Below, in pieces: positions 1-9,500 of a stretch of DNA of 56,861 bases (position 1 is its first letter; each line of letters opens with the position of its first letter). The DNA is from Merdiplasma sp905207905. Its GTDB lineage: Bacteria; Bacillota; Clostridia; Lachnospirales; Lachnospiraceae. The stretch lies in the NCBI GenBank assembly GCA_902475025.1, contig CABRXX010000013.1, positions 1 through 56,861 on the forward strand, read 5' to 3'. The position numbers were made by a program, and so were the translations under genes. The notes below the pieces were generated by a model. The model saw only the letters and a program-made list of their open reading frames with translations, searched no databases and was not told where the DNA came from.

Positions 1-81
1 ATGGTAGTAGCCAATCACAATGGAAGTATTGAGAAAGAAGGAAACTGCCAGATTCTTTATGGTTTGCATGCGATAGCCATG

Positions 82-127
82 AACCTCCGAGTGGTTTGTC
101 TGGTAAACTGGCTGCTTGGAGGTTTTT
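82..127 (+). terminator. Rho-independent terminator of an upstream unit
   Basis: AACCTCC at 82-88 pairs with GGAGGTT at 117-123, with further pairing inside the loop, and the right arm runs into a T tract. It probably ends a transcript that begins left of the window. The short frame running through it (1-135) is therefore not called as a gene. Confidence 0.6.
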
Positions 128-310
128 GTTTATAAGAAAACAAAAAATGTTGAAGCGCTTGACCTTTCAATCGTACGCCTTAATATTTATTGTAGAGCCT
201 TTATTCTTTAAATAATACGAATATTCCAATAAATAATAAAAATAGTGTACAAAATATTTTGCTCAAAATTATGTAAAATGCTGAAAAAATAGAAAAAGAA
301 AGCGACTGTA

Positions 311-339
311 TTGACATTTTTGTATGATTGTATTAGAAT
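311..339 (+). promoter_or_regulatory. Sigma-A promoter of the maltodextrin operon
   Basis: TTGACA at 311-316 and TAGAAT at 334-339 are separated by exactly 17 bases. It lies 97 bases upstream of the binding-protein start, and two LacI-type operator palindromes sit just downstream of the -10, where a bound repressor would block transcription. Confidence 0.8.
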
Positions 340-354
340 AAAAACATCAAAACA

Positions 355-378
355 GGAAACGTTTCCGGAAATGTTTCC
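355..378. promoter_or_regulatory. Tandem LacI/CcpA-type operators
   Basis: GGAAACGTTTCC (355-366) is a perfect palindrome and abuts GGAAATGTTTCC (367-378), which has one asymmetric base. The central CG-like dyad is typical of LacI-family operators. They lie between promoter and start codon. The probable ligand is the LacI protein encoded at 3642; CcpA is an alternative. Confidence 0.75.
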
Positions 379-435
379 AGTAAATAGATACGGTGTAGTT
401 GTTTTCATGGTTTATTTGTTAAGGAGGTTACGAGA

Positions 436-1758
436 ATGAAGAGAAAGTTATTGGCATTAGGTCTTGCAGCAGCGACCGCAGTTTCAGCAGTCCCGGTATA
501 TGCAGAAGAGGCAGCAGAAGCTCCAGCAGGTTCTGTTTATTATCTGAATTTCAAGCCGGAGCAGGATGCTCAGTGGCAAGAGCTGGCAAAGGTTTACACG
601 GAGAGCACAGGGGTTCCGGTGACTGTGACTACGGCAGCTTCCGGCACCTATGAAACCATGCTTACCAGCGAGATGGCATCTAGCGATGCGCCTACCATGT
701 TTCAGGTGAACGGCCCGGTAGGCTTAAAGAGTTGGAAGGATTACTGTTATGATCTGAGCGGAAGTGGTATTTACGGAGAGCTGACCAGTGATGATTATGC
801 GCTTTCTGAGGATGGCGCTGTTTATGGCATTGCCTATGTGATTGAGTCCTACGGGCTGATTGTGAACAAGACCCTTCTGGGAGAGGCAGGATATAAGGTA
901 GAGGATATTCAGTCCTTTGAAGATCTGAAGAAGGTGGCAGAAGATATCACCGCAAGAAAGGATGAGCTGGGATTTGCAGCTTTCACTTCTGCCGGCATGG
1001 ACAGCTCCTCTGACTGGAGATTTAAGACCCATCTGGCAAATCTGCCCATTTACTATGAGTATCAGGATAAAGGAATCTCCTCCACAGATGCCATTGAGGG
1101 TACTTACTTGGATAACTACAGAAATGTATGGGATCTGTACATTAACAATTCCACCTGCGAACCCACTGATTTGACTGCAAAGACCGCAAATGATTCTCTC
1201 AACGATTTCTTAAACGGTGATGCAGTGTTTTATCAGAACGGTTCCTGGGAATACGGCAATGTGGTTGGAGAAGGCAAATATACAGACGATGACGTAACCA
1301 TGATCCCCATTTATATCGGAGCAGGGGATGAGGCAAACCAGGGACTGTGTACCGGAAGTGAGAACTACTGGTGTGTAAATAAAAATGCCAGTGAAGAGGA
1401 CATTCAGGCTACTCTTGATTTCATGGAGTGGTGCGTAACCGATGAGACCGCTCTGAAGGCTCTTACCGGCGGCGAGGGCGCTATGCCTTCCGGCGAAGCA
1501 GGTATGGCATTTGCCATCCCCTTCAAGCAGGCTCCCGCATCCACAAACCTGTTCGTATCTGTTGACGCAAAGATGACTGCTGACGGCAAGACTCCAGTAA
1601 GCTGGAACTTTACCACCATGCCCTCTGAGGAGTGGAAGAATATGGTTGGTTCTGCGCTGGCAGTGTATGCGGCAGATCAGACGGATGACAACTGGGCAGC
1701 AGTAGTTTCTGCTTTCGTGGACAACTGGGCAGCAGAGTACGCTCTTGCAAATGGCTGA
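436..1758 (+). CDS. Sugar ABC transporter substrate-binding protein (family 1, MalE-like)
   Basis: 440 residues, the usual length for carbohydrate-binding SBPs. A Sec signal peptide covers about residues 1-23 (MKRK, then a long Ala/Leu core, then VYAEE), followed by an acidic mature start. The AAGGAGG ribosome site lies about 8 bases before the ATG. There is no lipobox cysteine, so the protein is not an obvious lipoprotein, unlike most Gram-positive SBPs. It is the first gene of an operon with two permeases, a LacI regulator and malQ, which points to maltose, maltodextrin or a related alpha-glucoside. Substrate is inferred from malQ only. No ATPase gene is in the operon, so a shared MsmX-type ATPase elsewhere is likely. 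Confidence 0.9.
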   Translation: MKRKLLALGLAAATAVSAVPVYAEEAAEAPAGSVYYLNFKPEQDAQWQELAKVYTESTGVPVTVTTAASGTYETMLTSEMASSDAPTMFQVNGPVGLKSWKDYCYDLSGSGIYGELTSDDYALSEDGAVYGIAYVIESYGLIVNKTLLGEAGYKVEDIQSFEDLKKVAEDITARKDELGFAAFTSAGMDSSSDWRFKTHLANLPIYYEYQDKGISSTDAIEGTYLDNYRNVWDLYINNSTCEPTDLTAKTANDSLNDFLNGDAVFYQNGSWEYGNVVGEGKYTDDDVTMIPIYIGAGDEANQGLCTGSENYWCVNKNASEEDIQATLDFMEWCVTDETALKALTGGEGAMPSGEAGMAFAIPFKQAPASTNLFVSVDAKMTADGKTPVSWNFTTMPSEEWKNMVGSALAVYAADQTDDNWAAVVSAFVDNWAAEYALANG

Positions 1759-1801
1759 TTTGAGAAGTAACGAATCATGAATGATGATTAAAATACCTTT
1801 T

Positions 1802-1848
1802 CAGTTTCCGGGCAGGCTGCCGCTTTGATGCGCGGCCTGCCCAAACTG
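1802..1848 (+). other. Stem-loop between binding-protein and permease genes
   Basis: CAGTTT and GGGCAGGC pair with GCCTGCCC and AAACTG to make a long GC-rich hairpin without a T tract. Such hairpins after SBP genes commonly protect the upstream message or partly stop transcription, so that binding protein exceeds permease. That role is inferred here. Confidence 0.6.
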
Positions 1849-1947
1849 CGTCGTCGGGAAATAGAAAGCGGGAGGCAGAAAGCCTACAGCCACAGGAGGC
1901 AGAGCTGCTGATGAGGATATTTTCATAAGAAAGGAGGCTGGACTGTT

Positions 1948-2799
1948 TTGGAAAAAGCAATCAAACGATACTGGCCCGTATTTTTGCTGCCTACTCTGGC
2001 AGCGTTTCTCATTGGATTTGTAATTCCTTTCATCCAGGGGGTTTATCTGGCATTCTGTCAGTTCACTACTGTGAGGGATGCAAAGTTTATTGGATTTTCC
2101 AATTTTATGAAAGCGATTAGTGACGCTACTTTTACGCATGCGTTCTGGTTTAACTGTGCTTTTGTGGTGGTCAGCACTTTGGCCATCAATCTGTGCGGTC
2201 TGTGTGTGGCTTTGATCCTCACCAGAGAGATTCGGGGAAGAAATGTATACCGTACTGTGTTTTTTATGCCCAACCTGATTGGCGGAATTGTGTTGGGATA
2301 TATCTGGCAGATCCTGTTAAACTGTGTGCTGAGCCTTATGAAACGGCCGCTGCTGGCGTTGGATGCTACGGCGGGATTCTGGGGCTTGGTGATCCTGATG
2401 TGCTGGCAGCAGATCGGCTATATGATGATCATTTATGTGGCAGGTCTTCAGAGCATTCCGGATACTCTTACAGAGGCAGCACAGATTGATGGGGCCACTC
2501 CGTGGCAGACCCTTCTGAAGGTGAAACTGCCCATGCTGATGCCCTCCATTACCATCTGCCTATTTCTTACTATCACCAACAGCTTTAAGCTGTTTGATCA
2601 GAATATGGCTTTGACGGCAGGGCAGCCGGCGCATCAGAGCGAATTGCTGGCCTACAACATTTACTATACTTTCTACGGACGTTCCGGTCCCCAGTGGAGA
2701 GGTATCGGCCAGGCTAAGGCAGTGATCTTCTGTCTGATCGTGATTGCCATTTCCCTGATCCAGCTCCAGGTAACCAGGAAAAAGGAGGTGCAGCAGTAA
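1948..2799 (+). CDS. Sugar ABC transporter permease (MalF/UgpA type)
   Basis: 283 residues with about six hydrophobic helices and the inner-membrane permease signature near residue 175 (EAAQIDGATPWQTLLKVKLP), the EAA loop that docks on the ATPase. The start is TTG, chosen because AAGGAGG at 1931-1937 is well spaced for it and no ATG is near. The stop overlaps the next start (TAATG), indicating translational coupling with the second permease. With the 2799 gene it should form the transmembrane channel for the sugar delivered by the 436 product. Confidence 0.93.
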   Translation: MEKAIKRYWPVFLLPTLAAFLIGFVIPFIQGVYLAFCQFTTVRDAKFIGFSNFMKAISDATFTHAFWFNCAFVVVSTLAINLCGLCVALILTREIRGRNVYRTVFFMPNLIGGIVLGYIWQILLNCVLSLMKRPLLALDATAGFWGLVILMCWQQIGYMMIIYVAGLQSIPDTLTEAAQIDGATPWQTLLKVKLPMLMPSITICLFLTITNSFKLFDQNMALTAGQPAHQSELLAYNIYYTFYGRSGPQWRGIGQAKAVIFCLIVIAISLIQLQVTRKKEVQQ

Positions 2800-3638
2800 T
2801 GAAGCAAGAGCGCCGTTCCAATCGAATCATAAGCATTATAATGGCAGTGGTGTCATTGTTTTATATGTACCCTATTTTCATGGTACTGATGAATTCGCTG
2901 AAGGTGGAAAGCGCCATCAGTACCAACACGGCATTTCAGCTTCCTACAGGGGAGAGCTTTGCCGGGTGGGCCAATTATGAGAATGCCATTCATTCCCAGG
3001 GCTTTTTGAGCAGTCTGTTTTATACCACTTTTATCACTGTGACTTCTGTGATCGCTATTTTGCTGTTTTGCTCTATGTTTGCCTGGTATATTACAAGGGT
3101 AAACAATAAAGTGACCAAGGGCTTTTATCTTTTGTGTGCATTTTCCATGGTAGTGCCTTTTCAGATGGTAATGTTTACCCTCTCCTCCATGGCAGATACT
3201 CTGCAGTTGGATACTCCATGGCTGCTGTGGATCATTTATCTCGGCTTTGGCGCAGGGTTGGCAGTGTTTATGTTTTGTGGATTTATGCGCAGCGTGCCTC
3301 TGGACATTGAAGAGGCATCTCTGATTGATGGCTGCAGCCCTTTGCAGACTTATTTTCGCATTGTGATTCCCATTCTGCGTCCCACCATGGTGTCTGTGGC
3401 CATTCTGGAAGCAATGTGGATCTGGAACGATTATTTGCTGCCTACACTGATCCTGGATATTAATAAGTACAAAACCATTTCCATGCTGATCCAGTTTTTC
3501 CGGGGAAGCTACGGCCGCGTGGAGATGGGGCCTATGATGGCCTGCATTATGCTGGCGATTCTGCCTATTATTGTAGTCTATGTGGCAGGACAGAAGTACA
3601 TTATCAAAGGCGTGATCGCCGGTGCTGTGAAAGGATAG
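2799..3638 (+). CDS. Sugar ABC transporter permease (MalG/UgpE type)
   Basis: 279 residues, six predicted membrane helices, first helix near residues 12-32. The EAA loop is visible as EEASLIDGCSPLQTYFRIVIP around residues 170-190. AAAAAGGAGG lies just before the ATG, inside the end of the preceding permease gene. The C-terminus (GAVKG) is that of typical MalG-like proteins. It pairs with the upstream permease; the regulator gene follows after three bases. Confidence 0.93.
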   Translation: MKQERRSNRIISIIMAVVSLFYMYPIFMVLMNSLKVESAISTNTAFQLPTGESFAGWANYENAIHSQGFLSSLFYTTFITVTSVIAILLFCSMFAWYITRVNNKVTKGFYLLCAFSMVVPFQMVMFTLSSMADTLQLDTPWLLWIIYLGFGAGLAVFMFCGFMRSVPLDIEEASLIDGCSPLQTYFRIVIPILRPTMVSVAILEAMWIWNDYLLPTLILDINKYKTISMLIQFFRGSYGRVEMGPMMACIMLAILPIIVVYVAGQKYIIKGVIAGAVKG

Positions 3639-3641
3639 CGT

Positions 3642-4661
3642 ATGACAATCAAGGATATTGCCAGGCTGTCTGGATACAGCTTGGGAACGGTTTCCCGGGT
3701 GTTAAACCATCATCCTGATGTAAGTGAGAAAGCCAGAGAGCGGGTGATGGCGGTGGTACAAGAGCAGGGTTTTGAGCCAAACACCAATGCCAGACATTTG
3801 AAAATGAGGGCTAAGTCTGCTGTTGCGGTCTTAGTAAAGGGATCCCAGAATCTACTGTTTTTCCATATCCTGGAGCGGATCCAGGCGAAATTTCTAACCA
3901 GCGGAGAAGAGGTTTATGTGGATTATCTGGATGAGGATGACAATGAGATTCAGTATGCCCTGCAGTTGTCCAAGCAAAAAAATCCCAGGGGCTTTCTCTT
4001 TTTGGGAGGAGATATGGAGTTTTTTCGAAGGGACTTTTCCAAGCTTACGGTTCCCTGTGTACTGCTTACCAATGATGCCAGAGAACTGAACTTTCCCAAT
4101 CTGTCCAGTTTTTCTACGGATGACCGGGCTGGAGCGGAGGAGGCAGTGGATTATCTTTATGCCTGCGGTCATCGGAAAATCGGAGTATTGGGAGGCAATC
4201 TTTCCAAAGATCAGATCAGCTACCGCAGGCTGGAGGGCGTGTATCGCTCCACAGGAAAATGGGGGCTGGAGTTTGAGACAGAACGTCAGTATGAGCCTTG
4301 CCGTTACTCTATGGCAGCAGGATATGAAGCAGCGAAACGTCTTCTGAAACGGGAGCCGGAGCTGACGGCCATCTTTGCTCTGGGAGATGTGATTGCCCTG
4401 GGAGCCATGCGGGCTATGGTGGATTTGGGACTTAAGATTCCGGAGGACATATCCATTATTGGATATGACGGCATCGTATCCTCCGCTTACAGCATCCCCA
4501 GGCTCACCACCATCCGGCAGGATGGGGAGGCGCTGGCGGACAGCGGAGTGAGAACTCTGCTCCAGAGTATTCACTATGAGCTTCCACCGGTGCATGAGAG
4601 GATCCCCTTTAAACTGGTGGAACGGGAGAGTGTGTGCCGAAGAGATGGGAAGATGGGATGA
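3642..4661 (+). CDS. LacI-family transcriptional regulator
   Basis: 339 residues. The N-terminus is a classic LacI helix-turn-helix and hinge (TIKDIARLSGYSLGTVSRVL, then NHHPDVSEKARERV), followed by a periplasmic-binding-protein-like sensor domain ending in a segment like IGYDGIVSSAYSIPRLTTIR. It lies inside the operon, three bases after the second permease gene. The tandem palindromes at 355-378 are its likely operators, so autoregulation by the imported sugar is expected; this is inferred from position and motif type. Confidence 0.93.
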   Translation: MTIKDIARLSGYSLGTVSRVLNHHPDVSEKARERVMAVVQEQGFEPNTNARHLKMRAKSAVAVLVKGSQNLLFFHILERIQAKFLTSGEEVYVDYLDEDDNEIQYALQLSKQKNPRGFLFLGGDMEFFRRDFSKLTVPCVLLTNDARELNFPNLSSFSTDDRAGAEEAVDYLYACGHRKIGVLGGNLSKDQISYRRLEGVYRSTGKWGLEFETERQYEPCRYSMAAGYEAAKRLLKREPELTAIFALGDVIALGAMRAMVDLGLKIPEDISIIGYDGIVSSAYSIPRLTTIRQDGEALADSGVRTLLQSIHYELPPVHERIPFKLVERESVCRRDGKMG

Positions 4662-4847
4662 GAGATGTTTGCAGCGGAAATATACGGAAAATCCATAAAG
4701 AGATGCAAAAGGGAAGAGCAATCCTTTGGCTTCGCAGGCAGAGCAGCTTTGAGTGACTGAGGAAGCAGGATAAGAAGGCGAGCAGAAGAACAATCAGCAG
4801 AAGAGAAAATAATCAGAAGAGCAGATGGCGAAAGGATGTGAGAAGAT

Positions 4848-6332
4848 ATGAGAAAAGCAGGCGTTTTAATGCCCATTCCTTCATTGCCCTCTCCCTGGGG
4901 AGTGGGAACTTTGGGGAAGGCAGCCCTGGATTTTGCGGATTTTTTGCAGAGCGCCGGTCAGAGCTGCTGGCAGGTACTGCCTATAGGTCCCACAGGATAT
5001 GGGGATTCTCCCTATCAGCCATTCTCTTCCTTTGCAGGAAATCCCTATCTCATTGATTTGGATGGGCTTTCACAGGAAGGGCTGCTGGAACCGGAAGAAT
5101 ATCAGCAGCTTTTCTGGGGAAAAGATCCGGGAAAAACAGATTATGGTCTTTTGTATCAGAAACGGTTTGCTGTGCTGGAAAAAGCGGTAAAGCGTCTTAA
5201 AATAAAAAAAAATTCAGAGTTGAGGGCGTTTTGTGAAAAAGAGGCCGAATGGCTGGAGGATTACGCCCTCTTCATGGCTCTGAAAGGAAAGTTTGCGGGA
5301 GCTGCCTGGAATCAGTGGCCGGAACCATTCAAAAGAAGAGAGGCGAAAGCGCTGGCTTTGGCGAAGAAGGAGCTGGAGGAAGCACTTTGGTTTTGGAAGG
5401 GCGTACAGTTTTTGTTTTTCCATCAATGGGAGATCCTGAAAAGAAATACAAGGGAGAGAGGGATTAGCATAATTGGAGATCTGCCTATCTATGTGGCGGA
5501 GGACAGCGCAGATGTATGGGCGCATCCGGAGCAGTTCCAGATGGATGAAAATCTCCATCCCAGAAAGGTGGCAGGCTGTCCGCCGGACGGCTTTTCTGCC
5601 ACAGGACAGCTTTGGGGAAATCCGCTGTTTGACTGGCAGCGGATGAAGCAGGAGGGATATGGCTGGTGGATCAGTCGGATTTCTTTTCAGTTTCGTTTTT
5701 ATGATATTCTTCGGATCGATCATTTCCGGGGATTTGAGTCCTACTATGCCATCCCTTGGGGAGACAAGGATGCCAGCAGGGGCACCTGGGAGAAAGGGCC
5801 TGGAAAGGATTTCTTTGAGGCTCTGGAGAAAACCGCAGGAAAACAGCGGATTATCGCAGAGGATTTGGGCTTTATCACCTCGGAGGTAAAAAGCCTTCTG
5901 GAGTATACCGGTTTTCCGGGAATGAAAGTTCTGGAGTTTGGTTTTGACCGGAGAGATGGGGGCGGCAGGATGTATCAGCCTCACAATTATCCAGAAAACT
6001 GCGTGGCCTATGTGGGAACCCACGACAATGAGACGGCTCTTGGGTGGCTGGAGCAGGCAGACCCGGAGGATGTGGCGCTTGCCAGAGAGTATCTGCGTCT
6101 GGAACCTGGAAAGGAAGAAAACTGGGGCATGATGGCTGCTCTGTGGGCCAGCCGGGCAGATCTGGTGATCGTTCAGATGCAGGATCTTTTGGGACTTGGC
6201 AGGGAGGGGCGGATGAATATTCCTTCTACCCAGGGAGAAAACTGGCGCTGGAGAGCATTGCCGGGAGACTGGGATGAGACGCTGGCTAAACGGCTGTACC
6301 GCCAGATGGAGCTTTATGAGAGGCTTCCTTAA
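4848..6332 (+). CDS. malQ: 4-alpha-glucanotransferase (amylomaltase)
   Basis: 494 residues, normal for bacterial GH77. It disproportionates maltodextrins, releasing glucose and longer glucans in the cytoplasm. GH77 landmarks visible are the N-terminal LPSPWGVGTLG and QVLPIGPTGYGDSPYQPFS, the IGDLPIYVAEDSADVWAHP block, the nucleophile region LRIDHFRGF, the acid/base region IIAEDLGFIT, and THDNET near the end. It follows the lacI gene after a 186-base purine-rich gap with no clear promoter and is likely cotranscribed with the transporter. It would process the imported dextrins. Confidence 0.96.
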   Translation: MRKAGVLMPIPSLPSPWGVGTLGKAALDFADFLQSAGQSCWQVLPIGPTGYGDSPYQPFSSFAGNPYLIDLDGLSQEGLLEPEEYQQLFWGKDPGKTDYGLLYQKRFAVLEKAVKRLKIKKNSELRAFCEKEAEWLEDYALFMALKGKFAGAAWNQWPEPFKRREAKALALAKKELEEALWFWKGVQFLFFHQWEILKRNTRERGISIIGDLPIYVAEDSADVWAHPEQFQMDENLHPRKVAGCPPDGFSATGQLWGNPLFDWQRMKQEGYGWWISRISFQFRFYDILRIDHFRGFESYYAIPWGDKDASRGTWEKGPGKDFFEALEKTAGKQRIIAEDLGFITSEVKSLLEYTGFPGMKVLEFGFDRRDGGGRMYQPHNYPENCVAYVGTHDNETALGWLEQADPEDVALAREYLRLEPGKEENWGMMAALWASRADLVIVQMQDLLGLGREGRMNIPSTQGENWRWRALPGDWDETLAKRLYRQMELYERLP

Positions 6333-6440
6333 AGAAGTAAATGAGACACTCAGGTAGCTTGGGATTTTTCCGACTTATGTTTTTGTTTTGTATCATCGAT
6401 GACACCTTATAAAGAGTAGAAAAAAAGAAAAGTGTAAACA

Positions 6441-6519
6441 AAAAAACAGGAGATTCTGCAAAATACCAGATTTGGTGAATGGCCCGTGTGTTTTGCAGTA
6501 TCTCCTGTTCTCTGTTTTT
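6441..6519 (-). terminator. Strong terminator between malQ and the activase gene
   Basis: A 19-base arm at 6445-6463 pairs with 6491-6509 with one mismatch. An A tract (6441-6446) on the left gives a U tract for leftward transcripts, so it mainly ends the minus-strand activase message. A T-rich stretch to the right may also help stop malQ transcripts. Confidence 0.8.
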
Positions 6520-6550
6520 AGTTATATCGCAAATCAGTGTTCTGGAAGCA

Positions 6551-9500
6551 TTATTCTGCTTTCTCCAGAGCTTCTTTTTCCAGATTCTTTTGCGCTGTGG
6601 AAAGCATCAGCTTGATCCGGTTCAGCTGGTTTACTTCGCTGGCGCCGGGATCATAGTCAATGGCTACAATATTGGCAAGAGGATAGCGTCTGCGGATCTC
6701 CTTGATCACACCCTTGCCCACCACATGGTTGGGCAGGCAGCCAAAGGGCTGGGTACACACAATATTGTTGGTACCGCCATGGATCAGCTCCAGCATCTCT
6801 CCGGTAAGGAACCATCCCTCTCCGGTCTGGTTGCCCAGAGATACAATATCCTTTGCCATATTTCCCAGTTCTTCAATATGGGCCGGGGGAGTAAAGTGGG
6901 TACTGTTCTCCAGTTCTGTCCGGGCTGTTTTCCGCAGCCATTCCAAAATAGAATTGCCTAGATTGCCCATAAGAGCGGCAGTTCGTTTGGCCCCAAGATT
7001 TTCTGCCTTAAAGTTCTGGTTGTAGAAACAGTAGAGCAGAAAGTCCATCAGATCCGGCACCACAGCCTCGGCACCTTCCGCCTCCAGAAGCTCCACCAGA
7101 TGGTTGTTGGCAGCCGGGTGGAACTTCACCAGAATTTCTCCCACGATACCTACTTTTGGTTTTACTTCATCAGTGATGGGGAGACGGTCAAATTTCTGGA
7201 CGATCTCCCTGCAAAGCTGGCGGAAGCCCCGGTAGCTTGCATTAGAGTGGCGCAGAAATTCTTTGCACTGTGTCTCCAGTTCCCGATGAAGCTCATTGGC
7301 AGAGCCGGGAACCAGCTCATAGGGACGCATCCGGTAGAGGCAGCGCATAAAAATATCTCCGAATACTACGGCGAACAGTCCCCGCCGCACAATATTGTAG
7401 TTTAACTGAAAGCCTGGATTGCTCTCTAATCCGCTTAAATTCAGAGAAATTACCGGGATCTGTTCCATTCCGGCTTTTCGCAGAGCCCGGCGAAAAAATC
7501 CTACATAGTTGGAAGCGCGGCAGCCGCCGCCAGTCTGGGTCATAATGATGGCGGTGCGGTTTAAGTCGTACTTTCCGGAGTGGAGAGCTTCCATCATCTG
7601 TCCTACCACGATCAGGGAGGGATAGCAGGCGTCATTGTTTACATATTTCAGCCCCATGTCCACAGCCTTTCGCTCATCTGCCTTTACGACTTCCAACTGA
7701 TATCCACCGGCCTGAAAGGCAGGTTCCAGCAAACTAAAGTGGATGGGAGACATCTGGGGACAGAGGATGGTGTAGTTTTTCCGCATCTCCTGGGTAAAAG
7801 AGACAGGAGAGATATTAGAGGGCACAATAGTGCGGTTCTGCTTTCGTTCCTCCCGAACCCGAATGGCTGCGATGAGGGAACGAATCCGAATCCTTGCAGC
7901 TCCCAGGTTGTTTACCTCGTCAATTTTCAAACAGGTATAGATTTTTCCGGAGGAGGAGAGGATGTCATTGACGCAGTCTGTAGTGACGGCATCCAGTCCG
8001 CAGCCAAAGGAATTCAGCTGAATCAGATCCAGATCCTCCCTGGTTTTGACAAAGTTGGCTGCAGCGTAAAGGCGGCTGTGGTACATCCACTGATCCAGAA
8101 CGATGAGCGGTCTCTCCACCGGATTGAGGTTGGAGACAGAATCTTCAGTGAGCACTGCGATGCCGTAGGAGTTGATTAGCTCCGGGATACCGTGATTGAT
8201 CTCAGAGTCCACATGGTAGGGTCTCCCTGCCAGAACAATGCCCCGGTGTCCTGTTTCCTCCATATATTTTAAGGTTTCCTGTCCCTTCTGGTACATGATC
8301 TGCCTTGTGCGCTCCAGTTCTGCCCACCCAGCTTTGGCAGCCGCTTCTACTTCTAACTGGGGAAGCTCCGGAAATGCCTTCAGCAGCTGCCGGGTGACAG
8401 TACTTAAATTGGTGAAAGCGATAAAAGGATTATCAAACCGTACCCGCCCGGTGCGGAGATCCTCCACATTGTTTTTGATGTTTTCCGCATAGGAGGTGAC
8501 GATGGGGCAGTTGTAATGGTTGGGCGCATCTGGGAATTCATTTCGTTCGTAGGGGATGCAGGGGTAAAAAATGTAGGGAACCCCATGCTTGATCAGCCAT
8601 TCCACATGCCCATGGGCCAGCTTTGCCGGATAACATTCGGACTCGCTTGGAATAGATTCAATACCCAGCTCATAAATCTTCCTGGAAGAAGGAGGGGAGA
8701 GGATTACCCGGTATTTCAGATCCGTGAAGAAACGGAACCAGAAGGGATAATTCTCATACATATTCAGGACTCTTGGAATACCAACAATGCCCCGGACAGC
8801 TTCATCCTCCTCCAAGGGAGGATAGGAAAACAGCAGTTTGTTCTTAAAGTCAAACAGGTTGGGAATATTGTCCTTATTCCGTTCTTTGCCTATGCCCCGC
8901 TCACAGCGGTTACCGCTGATAAACTGCCGTCCCCCGGAGAAACGGTTGATGGTGAGGCGGCACTGATTGGTGCAGCCCTTGCATTTGGCCATATGGGTGG
9001 TAAACTGCAGAGTATTGATTTTGTCAATAGACAGCATGGTAGTCTCTTTTTCCGGCTTGTACCGTTCTCGGGCAATCAAGGCAGCGCCAAAGGCCCCCAT
9101 GATTCCTGCAATATCCGGTCGGATAGCCTCGCAGCCTGCGATTTTTTCAAAACTGCGCAGCACTGCATCATTGTAGAAAGTACCGCCCTGGACTACAATG
9201 TGTTTTCCGAGTTCTGCGGCATCGGAGACCTTGATTACTTTGTACAGAGCGTTCTTGATCACAGAGTAAGCCAGGCCGGCAGAGATGTCGGACACTTCCG
9301 CTCCTTCTTTTTGAGCCTGCTTTACCTTGGAGTTCATGAATACGGTACATCTGGTACCAAGATCTATGGGGTTCTTGGCAAAGAGCGCTGCCTTGGCGAA
9401 ATCCTGAACAGAGTAATTCAGGGATTTGGCAAAGGTTTCGATGAAGGAACCGCAGCCGGAGGAGCAGGCTTCATTTAACTGCACGCTGTCCACAGTTTCA

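Noticed and set aside
1..135. 44-codon frame starting at the first base of the window
   Set aside because: It runs through a terminator hairpin and has no visible ribosome site; it cannot be separated from chance.
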